64,000 bases of DNA, taken from NCBI GenBank assembly GCA_907163375.1, contig CAJQUW010015358.1, forward strand, positions 186,001-250,000, written 5' to 3'. Of the stretch, positions 1 through 10,977 are shown piece after piece; within the stretch, counting starts at the first letter, position 1; each line of letters starts with the position of its first letter. The stretch comes from Prostheceraeus crozeri (Eukaryota > Platyhelminthes > Polycladida > Euryleptidae). The notes beneath the pieces are model-generated. The model was not told where the DNA came from. It saw only the letters and a program-made list of their open reading frames with translations, and made no database searches. The position numbers and the translations under genes are program-made.

Positions 1-2972
1 CTTGCGAAAACATTATATTATCGTTTATGTTGAATAGATGTTGAAGTCTAGACGACATTCAAAAGGTCAAAAGTACCGCTCTGCCAAAAGTAAACATTAT
101 TGCTTTACTTAAGAAATAACTTTCCTGGTGCTTTCACAGCGATTCAAGCTGAGGTATGAAAAAGCTCAGGTCTCTGAGGGTTGATGACGGGCCTCCAGGT
201 CTCAATCTTTACCACTGACTTGCTATGTTTGCTGAGTGGTCATGCCCTTACCTACTAATCGGCAATACATGAAATCGATCACAGATCCTCGGGCAGCTTA
301 ATTACTGAGTTCAAAACATACACTTTGATTCTACTTGTAAGTTTCATTTGAAATGAATTGATCATCCCAATTGTAATGTCAAAGAAAACTCTAAGGAAAC
401 GAAACTACTATTTTTTAACCACACAGAAGACAATCAACATCGATAGAGATCTTCATCTGAATTGCTAGCGTTTGCGAAGCTTGTATAACTAACATAAAGT
501 GAGTGGATGAAAAATTCATGCGATGTTAAATCTATCCAAGAGATAATTGGACAATGCCCGGACAATGACTAGTCCAAATGGTTCAATAAGTCAATATTGC
601 AATAGTCAATGAGTCAGATATTTGTAGAGAAAGTTGGATATTCCTCCAGGCGGTGAGGGAATTTCAATGTTAATTCAAATAAAACTTCGCGTCTTTCAAT
701 TTTATCTTCACTAAGACTAAGATGCTGCAACATTTGCACGGACGCCATTGAAAAGCATGTAAAATACGAAAAGCTTAGCGTTATCTGAGTTTATCTATGC
801 TTGTGAAAAAACCACTTCTGTGTCGATTACTAAAATTTGATTGCGGTTGATTATGGGGTGTCAGAAAAATCTACATGGTGTCATAAAGGTGTCAAGTAAA
901 GACACGTGAAAAGAATTAATCAATGAAACATGTTTATAAGTTTTAGAACATTTTTCTTATGTCTCCCAACTGAAGCCTCACCCTGTAGCTATCTCACTTT
1001 CTGTTATGTGTTTTTTGCCCTTTGCTATACAACTGTGGCGACAAGAAGAATGCTGCAGACCCCGACCAAAATGCTTGGTCTACTAACAACTTGGAATAAT
1101 CTCTTGTCAAATTGAAAACTCATGAACTTGAGACATCCAAAAGGCATTGATCGGTTTCGTTGTGATCTACAATTTGAACACAATTTTATCGATTCTCTCC
1201 AAAGCATACAAACTTTGCTCCAAGTTGCATTTTGACAAACCTGAATAATAATATTTGTTCGTTGGTGAAATCATTCGGATTTGAAATTTTGCTAACGCAA
1301 TCTTATTTAATTGTGAATGATGACCTGGTTTTCATTATCGCACCAAACAGATACCAGTTGTGCAGATTTTCATTCATTCCAACGTGTTGCTCGGGTCCAC
1401 AAAAAAGTCTGACCTAACACATACGAACATCAAATATAGTTTTGCATCACATCATTCATTGTCATGTTCATTAGTGTCGAATATAATGATCATCGATAAA
1501 AATCCAATGACAACCGCGCTGTAGGAATGCTTATAAGGCTTCCCAAGTATTATTGCGTGTCATGATGCAATCTACATGTGAGGCTGAAGGACAGAAAATG
1601 TTCTGAAACGGAATGTGCCTCAAAATCTTTCTCCTTATTGCGGAAGTAAAGATGTAAGTCATCATATCTCCACAGACATTTAACCACACGACAAGGAACA
1701 ATTACAGAGAAAATATACTGAACAAGTAATGATTAAATGAGCATGTGGTCAGACCACGATATATCTGCCGCTCTTTAGATCTTGAATTGACCTAAAAATA
1801 TTAATTTTGGCTTCTGCTCCTTCACAAAGATGCTATTGGTAGCCGGAGTCTCCTTAATGTCACTCCATGGCCAACTTTCTGAAAGAAATGGTAACACCGA
1901 GTAATACGATAAGCTAAGCCAACTTATTCAGAGGTGAAACGTCGGAGCATTTTTCATTGTTGCGGAGTGGCGATATCACATATTTTCCTTCCGTTCACAG
2001 TTGCCGAACATACAATCCAGAAACGTAAACTTAGAATAATGGTGAGCTAAAGACTAAGGGCGAAGCGAGAATTTTCAGAAAGACAACAATCTGAAAAATT
2101 TATGCTACTTTCATGACTAAACAGAAAAACACGATGTAGGTGAACGAAGTTTATTTTCTATTCATTTCGCATCGGGTGATATTACCTCAGAAATATTATC
2201 ACAATTATTTGCATGTCCATGCAGTTTAATCAATATTTTAAGTTGAGTACCTCATTTACAAATTGTACATGTGCATCAGGTGCCAAATAATGCGTTGAAG
2301 AGAATGATGTCGTTTAATAACATGAAGATCTTGGAGAACCAATGGGGTTTCGGATTTCAAAGACTTCTTGACCACATTTAGACAGCCGAAATTACACTAT
2401 CTCTTGCAAGACGAGTTAAAATTAAGAGGAAGACCTTTACCATGCAACTACTAAATCGGCACTATAAATAATAATAAATGTGTGGATTTTACTCCCTCCA
2501 TAGTTATAATGCACATGTATCTTTTCTGACTTCGGATGTGATAAAGGTCACACCGCTCAACCATTCAGCTAATTTTCTGAATGACGTAACTTAAATTACA
2601 GACACATAATTGAGCAGGGTGGCTGCGCTTTTTCGAGAGTGAAATTTGAGGAGTTTTAAGGAGTCGGTTAGGAACAGATGAAATAAATTTTATACAGTTA
2701 CTATGTTCAGCATGATGAAGCATCATGGAATAACACTTGGCTTAGAAGTAATGTATTAATGAAATCGGTTCAGAACGACACATGTGGAACAAGCTAGCAT
2801 ATTGCACCAATACAATAACTAGAATGAGGCATGGGAATGGTGGGCCGACGGCTTCCGCAATTCAGGTTACCCCTGAGTCTACTCCAATCTCAAGGGCTTG
2901 TGAATGAACTATTCACTCACTGCTTAGAACTACATAGCAAGTATCGCCATTCACCAGGAACCTGATTCCATC
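1..2972. other. intergenic stretch, nothing recognised
   Basis: AT-rich sequence with only short frames that look like chance. I see no conserved domain, clear terminal repeat or RNA gene. Confidence 0.6.
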
Positions 2973-2980
2973 ACCTAGAG

Positions 2981-3504
2981 CAGGCGGCGGGCAACCTCCG
3001 GCCCGCTGTCCCGTGTTACTTTTCTCTCCGGCCAGCAGGTTGCGTGCCATTGATAAGTCTTATTCGACACATTATAAGTTTCTCCAAAGACTACTTTTGG
3101 TTATTCGTTGCGAGTCAACCTGAGGTGCTGAGATACCGGCTGGTTGTGACATGGTTGAGTTGCAGCCAGTGGTAGGTAGGCCTAAATAAACCGGCGTCAT
3201 GCACGTGCACACATGAATAAAGTAAAATGGAGCAAATCAGGTCATGCATATGTTGTCCTGATTTGCTCCATTTTACTTTATTCATTTTACATTATTGAGG
3301 CCGCCACGTAATTGCTGGTTCTAGGAAGCAATTTCAGCCTTAACATTAATGCTTGAATTGCTGCTCTATTTAATAGATAATGAGTAATAATGGAAGGTGT
3401 TCGCATTCTTTATCATGGCCCAGAAAATGTCTTTGGAGTTATGCTGCGGCACGTGCTGAATGTTAAGGTTGGTTGAGGTTGTGCTCAAGGTTGCCCGCCC
3501 CCTG
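2981..3504. mobile_element. non-autonomous hAT-type element
   Basis: The ends are matching inverted repeats: left CAGGCGGCGGGCAACC, right (reverse complement) CAGGGGGCGGGCAACC. They are flanked by an 8-base near-duplication (acctagag at 2973-2980, acttagag at 3505-3512). Eight-base duplications and CAGG-type ends are the hAT signature. No transposase is encoded in the 524 bp. A perfect 27-bp inverted repeat lies inside (3215-3283). Confidence 0.7.
3215..3283. repeat. perfect 27-bp inverted repeat with 15-base loop
   Basis: Bases 3215-3241 are the exact reverse complement of 3257-3283, with 15 bases between. The arms are AT-rich and could form a strong hairpin. The repeat lies inside the non-autonomous hAT element. 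Confidence 0.9.
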
Positions 3505-3512
3505 ACTTAGAG

Positions 3513-4363
3513 GTTTGTATTGAGCAATAAATACCGATTGCGTAGAAAAAACGAAGCAACAAGGGTGGCTAACATAAATAAATAATGACTTCAGACTTAA
3601 AAGTTTTACAGTAAACTTTGCAGTAAATAATGCTCTGCCTGATCTAAGCAGATGGATAGAATAAACTAGAATCTTTAATGGCGAAGAGGAATATTGAGTT
3701 GAAGCTCTGATATAAATAAAATCCGCAAATAGCAGGGAAAACTCTTACTTCGCACGAAAAACGATTAATAAGTTTGCTCACAGTTGCAATGACGACGCGC
3801 ACAATATTACTTAGTGTGTAGCAGTTGCGTTGCCTTTGTAAACAAAGTCTTTTCTGACGGCATAAACCTTATCCTGCGATAAGCTGTGGACACAATTACC
3901 GCATATGTCCTCTCATTGTTAAGTTGCTATAATCTCTTATACAAGGTGCATCTATTAAAGTTGCTGTTGAAACTATCTATTGAGGTAATACACCATGTTA
4001 AGATTATTGAGGTACTGTTTGAATAATAACATGCTTATATTAGATAGACACTGAGAACACTATACCAAGTGCGAATCCTATCATGCGTAGCTTCTATATC
4101 TAAACACCGAGAATAGATGAAGATTTCATTGCAGATGTATAGCGTAATCTACTTCTATGGATGATGTAAATGATGGTGGTGCCAGTTCTGTACACCTCAA
4201 TCATTATTCAACATTTTTAAAGCTAAATTTTCAGGAACTTTGAATCAGTGCATCTACTGACACATGATAATCAAAACATACAATGAATGTGTCAATGTAT
4301 AATTGAAGACTAAAAACAGGTAATAAGATGCAAATTAAAGTAATCAAATGACAAAACAAATAT
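3513..4363. other. intergenic stretch, nothing recognised
   Basis: AT-rich sequence without a supported feature. Confidence 0.6.
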
Positions 4364-5000
4364 GAAGTGAACCGAGTACAACTAAAACGAAGAGTCATGT
4401 GTGCATGGGAGAATTTCCGAAAGCTCCTTCGCATTCTTACGGACAGCAACATTCCGTTGAGAATTCGAGGCAATATCTTCACCATGTGTGATCGTATTGT
4501 GATGGCCTATACCAGTGAGACGTGGCTTATCATCATGAAGGACTTGAATCGCTTGAGGTGCAGCCACGATGTGACGATTAGGTGGATTTGTTCAAAACGA
4601 CTAACTGATCGAAGTCTTCAGATTACTTTAGGAGATGACTTGGCATCCATCAACTGGATTTTATCATTAGATGGGGAAGACTATGCTGGTATGGTTGTGT
4701 GAAAAAAATGCAAGGGCACTCTTCGGCTAAAGAAGCATTTAAAAAAGTCGTCAAACCATGGAAGAACAGGTGCTGTGACAAACTCAAGGGTCGACTTCAG
4801 GACGCTGAATCTTCAAAATCTAAATGCGCGGAGAACCGCCATCAGACATGACCGACGTTTGCATCGTCCAGCACTCGTGAGACGAGGAATGGGAACACTC
4901 GTGACACGAAGTGGACGAAAAATCGTGATTGAAAAAAATAATCTATATCTATTCAATTTTATAACTGCGATTCAATTGACTTGTGCAACTGAGATATATT
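4364..5000 (+). mobile_element. LINE fragment, end of the reverse transcriptase ORF
   Basis: A frame at 4367-4702 reads VQLKRRVMCAWENFRKLLRIL, then SETWLIIMKDLNRL and RWICSKRLTDRS. This matches the region after the reverse transcriptase domain of non-LTR retrotransposons, where the family shows a YGSETW motif followed by LQRLERTDMRMIRWMCG. After a stop at about 4700 the continuing DNA to about 5000 is basic (RRTAIRHDRRLHRP) and looks like the degenerate C-terminus. The catalytic domain is absent, so this is a 5'-truncated, inactive copy. The clade cannot be fixed from this piece. Confidence 0.6.
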
Positions 5001-5010
5001 TGGTTAGATG

Positions 5011-6536
5011 AGTGAATCTAGTCAGTATCAGTCACCAATCGTCTTTATGATTTCGGCTTTGTTTGGTTAAAGTGTCGACATATTTGCAAATTCATCGCTG
5101 CAATTTTCTGTAGTTTCTTCTACGCGATTGCTTTTGGAAAAGCTGCAATCCAGAATGTATTCGATAATGAGATGATTAGCAGGATTTAGATCCTGAGGAG
5201 ACTTTGACACATTAAGGAGATATACTCGCACTCTTAAATCGAAACAGCGATATTCTTTATCTAGCTCTAGTTGTTTAATTTTGTCAAAGCTCAATCTTTT
5301 GACAGAAATCAGAGGGTACTCTGTTTGGGTCGAATTAACTGCAGTAAATTCAACTGACAGAGCTGATTTTCTTCAAGGCTAAATAAATTCAAAGATTATC
5401 TGCTAATTACTTTTGTCTCAGTATTACTGCGCATGATGCGCCTAGCATTAGAAAGAGCGACAGACCAAAAATCACTTGAGAAGAGAAAAGGAGGAGTAGC
5501 AAGATCATTCAGGTAATTCGGAGGGTGGACGGAACTCTCGATGCCCCTTGGCCGTGTCACTGCACAATCGAATATAATCCGCAGGATCACGTCTTGTCAT
5601 CACACATCAATGAATAAACATTTCGTCATAATGACTGCTGATGTTTCGACAATATCGTCTAATAATTGTGGTTATGTTCATAAGTAGCATCTAGATGACA
5701 TATTTCATCGTTGAGAAAATTTCTCGAAAAAGTCGTTGAGAAAACACAGAAGATCAATATCAAAACATTTTTGAAATGTTAAAGGCGGAGTAAGGTAGAA
5801 GGTTTGTGTTGAGGACCTGGGTGCAACGAACTGTTCCGAAACCACCTTCCAGAAAATACTGAGTTCAATGAGCCGATGTTTCGTTGCATTTGATACTCAT
5901 TTGATGACTCGAGTTCTTTGGGTGCAGTATGAAGTAAACTGATCGCATGCCGGACTGTAGATTGCGCAAGCTGACTCTTTTAAGGAGCTACTGAAGGTTA
6001 AGTACTGTATCAGCAGGCAGCTGGCAAATAAAGATATGATACTATTAGGATACATAATCTAACAGTTCAGATTTCGCACCTTTTCAAATCAAAATTGTCT
6101 GCATGGGAGTGCTTATTAACAATATACATGTATATGCATTATAACAATGTATGTAGTTAATCTGAGTCGACAGGTCAATGTAAGACGTGGAAGATTTTAA
6201 AATGAATTTCTAATCACAGGCATGTCAGTGTGTTAGCTCGTGTTCCTCATCGATGTGTTTCATGTAGATCTACAAAGGAGAACATCGATCAGACTCTGTT
6301 AGGATAGCATTTTTGGTCTTTTGCGTTCATCTGCAGGCTTACTGTTGCTCCGATAACGCCATCTTCCTTTGATCGGAGTAAATAGCCACACTGGCTGAGT
6401 CTGCTTTCCATCATATTCTCAGAAATGGGCAGTGCCCATTGCACATTTCCTATTCTGCACAACGCAACCTACATGCCAAAGTATATCGACATTGTGCCGT
6501 ACACGTTAACGACATTGTGGGTACACTGTTCAGTAT
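5011..6536. other. intergenic stretch, nothing recognised
   Basis: No feature supported; short frames only. Confidence 0.55.
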
Positions 6537-6608
6537 AAGACGCAATCATGTTTTTAGACAAGTAACCTGGCAATTGATAAATTTATCAAATCTCAACAGA
6601 TGTAACCA

Positions 6609-6650
6609 CCACGAGACATGTTTCGGCCTGTTGGGCCTCATCAGTCGTGG
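6609..6650 (-). ncRNA. hammerhead ribozyme motif, type I (- strand partner)
   Basis: Read on the minus strand, the same order appears: CCACGA, CTGATGA, a GGCC/GGCC stem with CAACA loop, GAAA, ACATGTC, then TCGTGG. It faces the plus-strand copy across a central segment of about 38 bases. Core bases are intact. Confidence 0.82.
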
Positions 6651-6688
6651 GTAGGTTTGCCCCAGCGACGTTGCTGGTTCAAACCTAT

Positions 6689-6730
6689 CCACGACTGATG
6701 AGGCCCAACAGGCCGAAACATGTCTCGTGG
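6689..6730 (+). ncRNA. hammerhead ribozyme motif, type I, short stem III (+ strand)
   Basis: Stem I is CCACGA (6689-6694) paired with TCGTGG (6725-6730). The core CTGATGA is at 6695-6701. Stem II is GGCC/GGCC around a CAACA loop (6702-6714). GAAA follows at 6715-6718, then ACATGT as a minimal stem III and C6724 as the predicted cleavage base. All invariant core bases are present. The stem III is so short that activity would probably need two copies pairing as a dimer, as reported for Penelope-type hammerheads. Confidence 0.82.
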
Positions 6731-6772
6731 TCGTTACATCTGTTGAGATTTGATAAAAAAAAGACGCAATCA

Positions 6773-8190
6773 CTTAACATATCACCTGGTGTTCGGTTAA
6801 ATCCTTATATAGATAATGAACAATATTGGGTAAGCAATTTCTTACGCTTCAGTCAATTATGAAGCTTTCAGCAACTTAATATCACAACAAAATATGACCG
6901 ATTAGAACCTTATGTTAAAAAATGCCATTTCCAAATTGAATGTCAATATCTTATTGCTAAAGTGTGCTCATGAACGAAAATTTGATTATCTTATCCAACA
7001 GCAATACCAACAATCGCAACTACCCGCGATGCAAAGACAGGATCTAAACATATGAGCTTCTTGTTTGTTTATTAATGTCGTTTCTTTAATTAAATGAAGT
7101 ACTAGGAAGATTTATTTCGCGGTGTAATCTTTGGCGTTTATATAAGAAGCAGAAGTAAGCTAGATGTGACAGTCGATTGGGCTCTCCACTATTTTAGTAA
7201 TCAATTATTAATGGGAGACCCAAATATGTTCCAAAATACATACACCAGCCGTTGACGTGACTGAGGAAGGACCCAAAAATCCAAAAACATCACAGCTCCA
7301 AAAAAAGTGGACATCAAAGATAGAATCAAATATGGTGTCAAAAATAAATATTGAGAATAACAACCATCGACGTATCAATGAATAAATATATCATTGCAAA
7401 AAGGGTTCACAAATACTTGCTTGACAGTATGTTTTGGTTAAAATATAATTGTTGCTTTTTCATCTCTTTTTATGAAATAATGAGCACGCGACAGCAGATT
7501 TACTTATGCAAACTGATGAATACTGATTTTGACAACAAATTACCAGTCTTTATTGCACATTTATGCTACAACGTTCATTATCTCATACAGTGCACATTAA
7601 CATGAATCACAATTGCCATATGTTGCATTTTTCTAACAAAATAAGGAATGTCTCTAATATTGATTTAATGGCTGGAAACTATTCGATTTTGTCCCTTTCA
7701 CAAGAAAAAGTTTCAAAACAATGTTCTTAAACAGCTTTTAACTTCTAGATTAGAATACGGTTCCATAATCGCAGTATTTCCAGCAGGGGCGCCGGCATGC
7801 ATTGAAATTTAGGGTGTGAGAAGGCGAGAATAGATTGTCAATACATATATAGACTGATCACTCGGCTATCCACAACTTTGCTATAGCAGCGCAATGCTGC
7901 CATTTCCCCACGGCATCTGAAATGCATCAGCATCTCGGGACGGTTTATCTTTCTTAGTTTCTAGAGTATTTACCATGATCAAATGAAAGTTACAGGTAAA
8001 GTAAAATTCATTGTATGATCTTTCTAATGGTGCTATTTTTATATGGATTGATATGGATTGTAATGTTCCAATGTGTCCCATATGTCAAAACAACTTGTAT
8101 TTTTTAACATTGTATCTATTTTCTTCTGCGTTCTTGACCTCAAGTTGGGTTATATGGTGTCATAGTTGATGTTTACAAACTTGATGTGGA
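6773..8190. other. intergenic stretch, nothing recognised
   Basis: AT-rich DNA with no supported gene or repeat. Confidence 0.55.
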
Positions 8191-8214
8191 TCTAAGAGAT
8201 ATTGAATGAACGCT

Positions 8215-8400
8215 TGTAAATATGACAATTGATGAGTGTAAACGTCATTATTATCATTATTTCGTTGATCGGACACCTGCAGCGATACATGCCGCGATCC
8301 ATCGGAGGTCGGGGCATTGATGATACCAATTTTTCACAACATTCTGGTTGAATTTCCATTACCGACGTTGATTTGATGGCATCCACCAATTTCTCACAAC
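8215..8400 (-). mobile_element. Tc1-like transposase fragment, C-terminal end (minus strand)
   Basis: The minus strand reads VDAIKSTSVMEIQPECCEKLVSSMPRPP and following, matching the C-terminus of Tc1-type transposases (family: W..I....C.KLV.SMPRR). It is the inverted counterpart of the C-terminal part of the plus-strand fragment at 8500-8985 (LVDAIKSVWIIEIQPENCEKLVPSM). Only the end of the gene is present. Confidence 0.65.
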
Positions 8401-8499
8401 TTGAAACCTGCTTGACGGACCTGTTTTCAGATGAAAATATGATTGTCCAAGCAATCGATATGTTCGCCGATCCCGAATCATCAGCTTGAATGTGTGCAA

Positions 8500-8985
8500 T
8501 GCTCTATCAGTAATGGTTTGGGGAGCGATCTCTGCGAGTGGAAGATGTGGCCTTCATATTATATGGAAGGGAGAGACTTTTCGAGTGAAAAGTTATCTTT
8601 GAATCATTTAGCATGAAGTTCCAACATTCATGGAGATCAAGGGAAATGACGTGCTTCAGAATGATGGCGCGCCGGCCCATTCGTCAAAGATTGCAAGTTA
8701 TTGGCTTCAAGCTTGTCCATTTGATGTTCAGTCTCCAAGGTCTGACCTTTTCCAGACTTAAACCGAATCGAAGACAGTTGGGTTAAGTTGAAGGAGGGTC
8801 GTAGACAAGCAGGTTCAAGCTATAAGGAATTAGTGGATGCCATCAAATCAGTGTGGATAATTGAAATTCAACCAGAAAATTGTGAAAAATTGGTCCCATC
8901 GATGCGATGCCCCGAGGGATCGCAGCATGCATCTCGACAGGGGGCGTTCAACGAAGTATTGATAATAATGACGCTTCGATTTGCA
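8500..8985 (+). mobile_element. Tc1-like transposase fragment (plus strand), broken
   Basis: In order, the DNA encodes SVMVWGAISASG, QNDGAPAHSSK with the second catalytic Asp, QSPRSDLFQT (family: QSPDLNPIE), and EIQPENCEKLVPSM. These are successive blocks of the Tc1/mariner DDE domain. Several in-frame stops and shifts separate them (for example after YL at about 8600 and after FQT at about 8760). The N-terminal DNA-binding domain is missing, so the copy is dead. Confidence 0.75.
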
Positions 8986-9029
8986 TACTTACAAGTACTC
9001 ACTACTTATAAACTGGCTACTTAATATCA

Positions 9030-9426
9030 TAGCCATCTGGATTAAAAATATGTCATTTTTGATTGGAGATCCCAAATTGATGACCACAACTGTATGCGAT
9101 ATTAAAGCAAATAACAGATCTCAAAAGTACTGAAGGATGAATGTATAAAAATGATCAGATATGAAGATCGTGACCTGTATACGAGCCATTCATCAAATCA
9201 CTGTTGGGTCAACTTCAAATATGGAGAGCCTCAAATGCCTTACATTTGTGATGATAGATGCAAAAATATGTCATGATATCGGTAAAGATGGAGTCTTTGG
9301 ATCAATGGAGTGTTGGTAGATGCTGATAGACTGTTGAATGATGAATAGTAAATTCCGTGTCACACTGGACGCGCTACCCCATTGTCGTCATTTGCAACAT
9401 GAATACAAAAGATCTATGTCTAATAG
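9030..9426. other. intergenic stretch, nothing recognised
   Basis: No supported feature. Confidence 0.5.
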
Positions 9427-9434
9427 ATGAGTGT

Positions 9435-10625
9435 CACTGTCAGGCATGCCGTGGGACGAGATTTATTCGTCTAATTCCCACAGGATTCCAATGGGAATTC
9501 CCGTGGGACATTCCATTCCTACAGAATTGTTGAAAATTTACGATCATTTCCCACAGTAATTCCCATAAGCCAAATATGTCTTTGATAAACTTAGACGATT
9601 GAAACCCTTAGGTTTCAAATGAAGTTAGGTTAGGGGTCATTCTATACCACTGCAAATCTACCGTGTAGGACCTACCTACATGATGGGCCTAATTCAAGTC
9701 TTAACGCCTCCATGGAACTTGCAATTAGGTAGCATGCATGTTATTTGATTATTAAATCAAAATGCTCTACAAATACCAGTAGGTCTACAACCTATCATAT
9801 CAGACTACTATAGATGCAGTCAACTTGTATTTAGAACACCAAAGCTACCTTCCTTACTAGAAGTCATCTGCCCTTTTGCGGGTACTTGCTCTCAATTAGT
9901 CAGGTCTAAAATAGTATACTAAAATCGTTAAAAACACTGCTGATGCAGAAAGCCAGTTTAATGCAGTTTAACCATGATAGGCTAAATACACATGCGTCCG
10001 TGGATGAAATATTTCTACTAACCGAGACGGGTGGATGCCTGCTTGTAGCAATTGCAGTGGATCGTCAACAGCATTTACGAGTAGTCTACACCGGTGCATT
10101 GGTGCATGTGCAATTCTAGTGTATGTTCCAGGATATTGCTTATACGATGCCGCGGTGTCTCGTCAACCTGCATGGAATCTGGTCAATACAGTAGGCCTAA
10201 AAGTGCATTTATCCGTGTTTGAAAATAGAGAATCAAATACAGAAATTTCAAGCAGGCATGTTTTCATTTTATCTTACATATGCATTATATCTCACAAACT
10301 GATTACTAATCAAGATGAGAGATCAAATGCCACTTAGCAAGCATAATTATGTTACCCACAAGCGTTAAGAATACATTATCTTAATTTCTATTACTCAATT
10401 TACTTTAAAACTTTAAAGCTTCTGCTGCATGCATAATTTTCTTTAGAAATGAGGACTAATATTATTATCATATCTTGCAAAACTATCATAATAACTATGA
10501 CATTGTGCAACAGATGCAAGACAAGATAAAAGTCTTATTAGGGCTTCTTGTATTTTTATGGGAATTCCCATGACTGAAATTGCTGTTCCCATCCCATGGG
10601 AAATCCTGCTCCCACGGCAGACCTG
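9435..10625. mobile_element. non-autonomous hAT-like element
   Basis: The left end has CAGGCATGCCGTGGGA just after a CACTGT; the right end, reverse-complemented, begins CAGGTCTGCCGTGGGA. The flanks show atgagtgt (9427-9434) and atgagcgt (10626-10633), a 7-of-8 duplication consistent with hAT. Subterminal GGGAATTCCC-type palindromes recur at both ends. The longest internal frame (10035-10337, 100 codons) matches no family I know and is probably not a gene. Confidence 0.6.
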
Positions 10626-10859
10626 ATGAGCGTTATCGAGATAAAAATATGCTCCGAAAATATTTTTTTATCATTAGATCCTGATCGTTTTGTATGAACG
10701 CTTTATTAGAAACTGTTATTCAGCAAATACAGATAACATGACACATTTTCTGTCTTCAATGAAGGTCTTTGAAATAAAATTTTTACGATATCAAAAGGAC
10801 TGGGTTCGCTTCCAAACCGACAAGCCATTTCTCATAGTGGTGCCAGGAACAGGGTGAAT

Positions 10860-10977
10860 CAGGGATCGCGATTCACCCAAGAAAAAATCGGAAAATCGGG
10901 AAAAATCGGGTGTTTGAATTCATAAATTTGTTTACATTAGACTAATTTCGTAAAAAACCGGAAAATTGCGATCCCTG
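10860..10977. mobile_element. small MITE with 14-bp inverted ends
   Basis: The element starts CAGGGATCGCGATT and ends in the reverse complement of CAGGGATCGCAATT, 118 bp in all. The ends look hAT-like, but the flanking 8 bases match only 5 of 8, so the target duplication is not convincing. Confidence 0.55.

Larger units (their letters stand above)
6549..6760 (+). mobile_element. 212-bp insertion carrying two inverted hammerhead ribozymes (Penelope-like/retrozyme-like)
   Basis: The insert is flanked by an exact 12-base duplication, aagacgcaatca, at 6537-6548 and 6761-6772, and ends in a short A-run. Most of it (about 6585-6757) is one imperfect palindrome whose two arms each hold a hammerhead ribozyme motif, one on each strand. 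Short type I hammerheads of this kind are known from the terminal repeats of Penelope-like retroelements and from retrozymes. No reverse transcriptase is present, so this is a small non-coding derivative. The family assignment is inference; the duplication and motifs are seen directly. Confidence 0.75.

Noticed and set aside
10035-10337. 100-codon plus-strand frame in the hAT-like element
   Set aside because: No transposase or zinc-finger motif is visible. Composition is ordinary.
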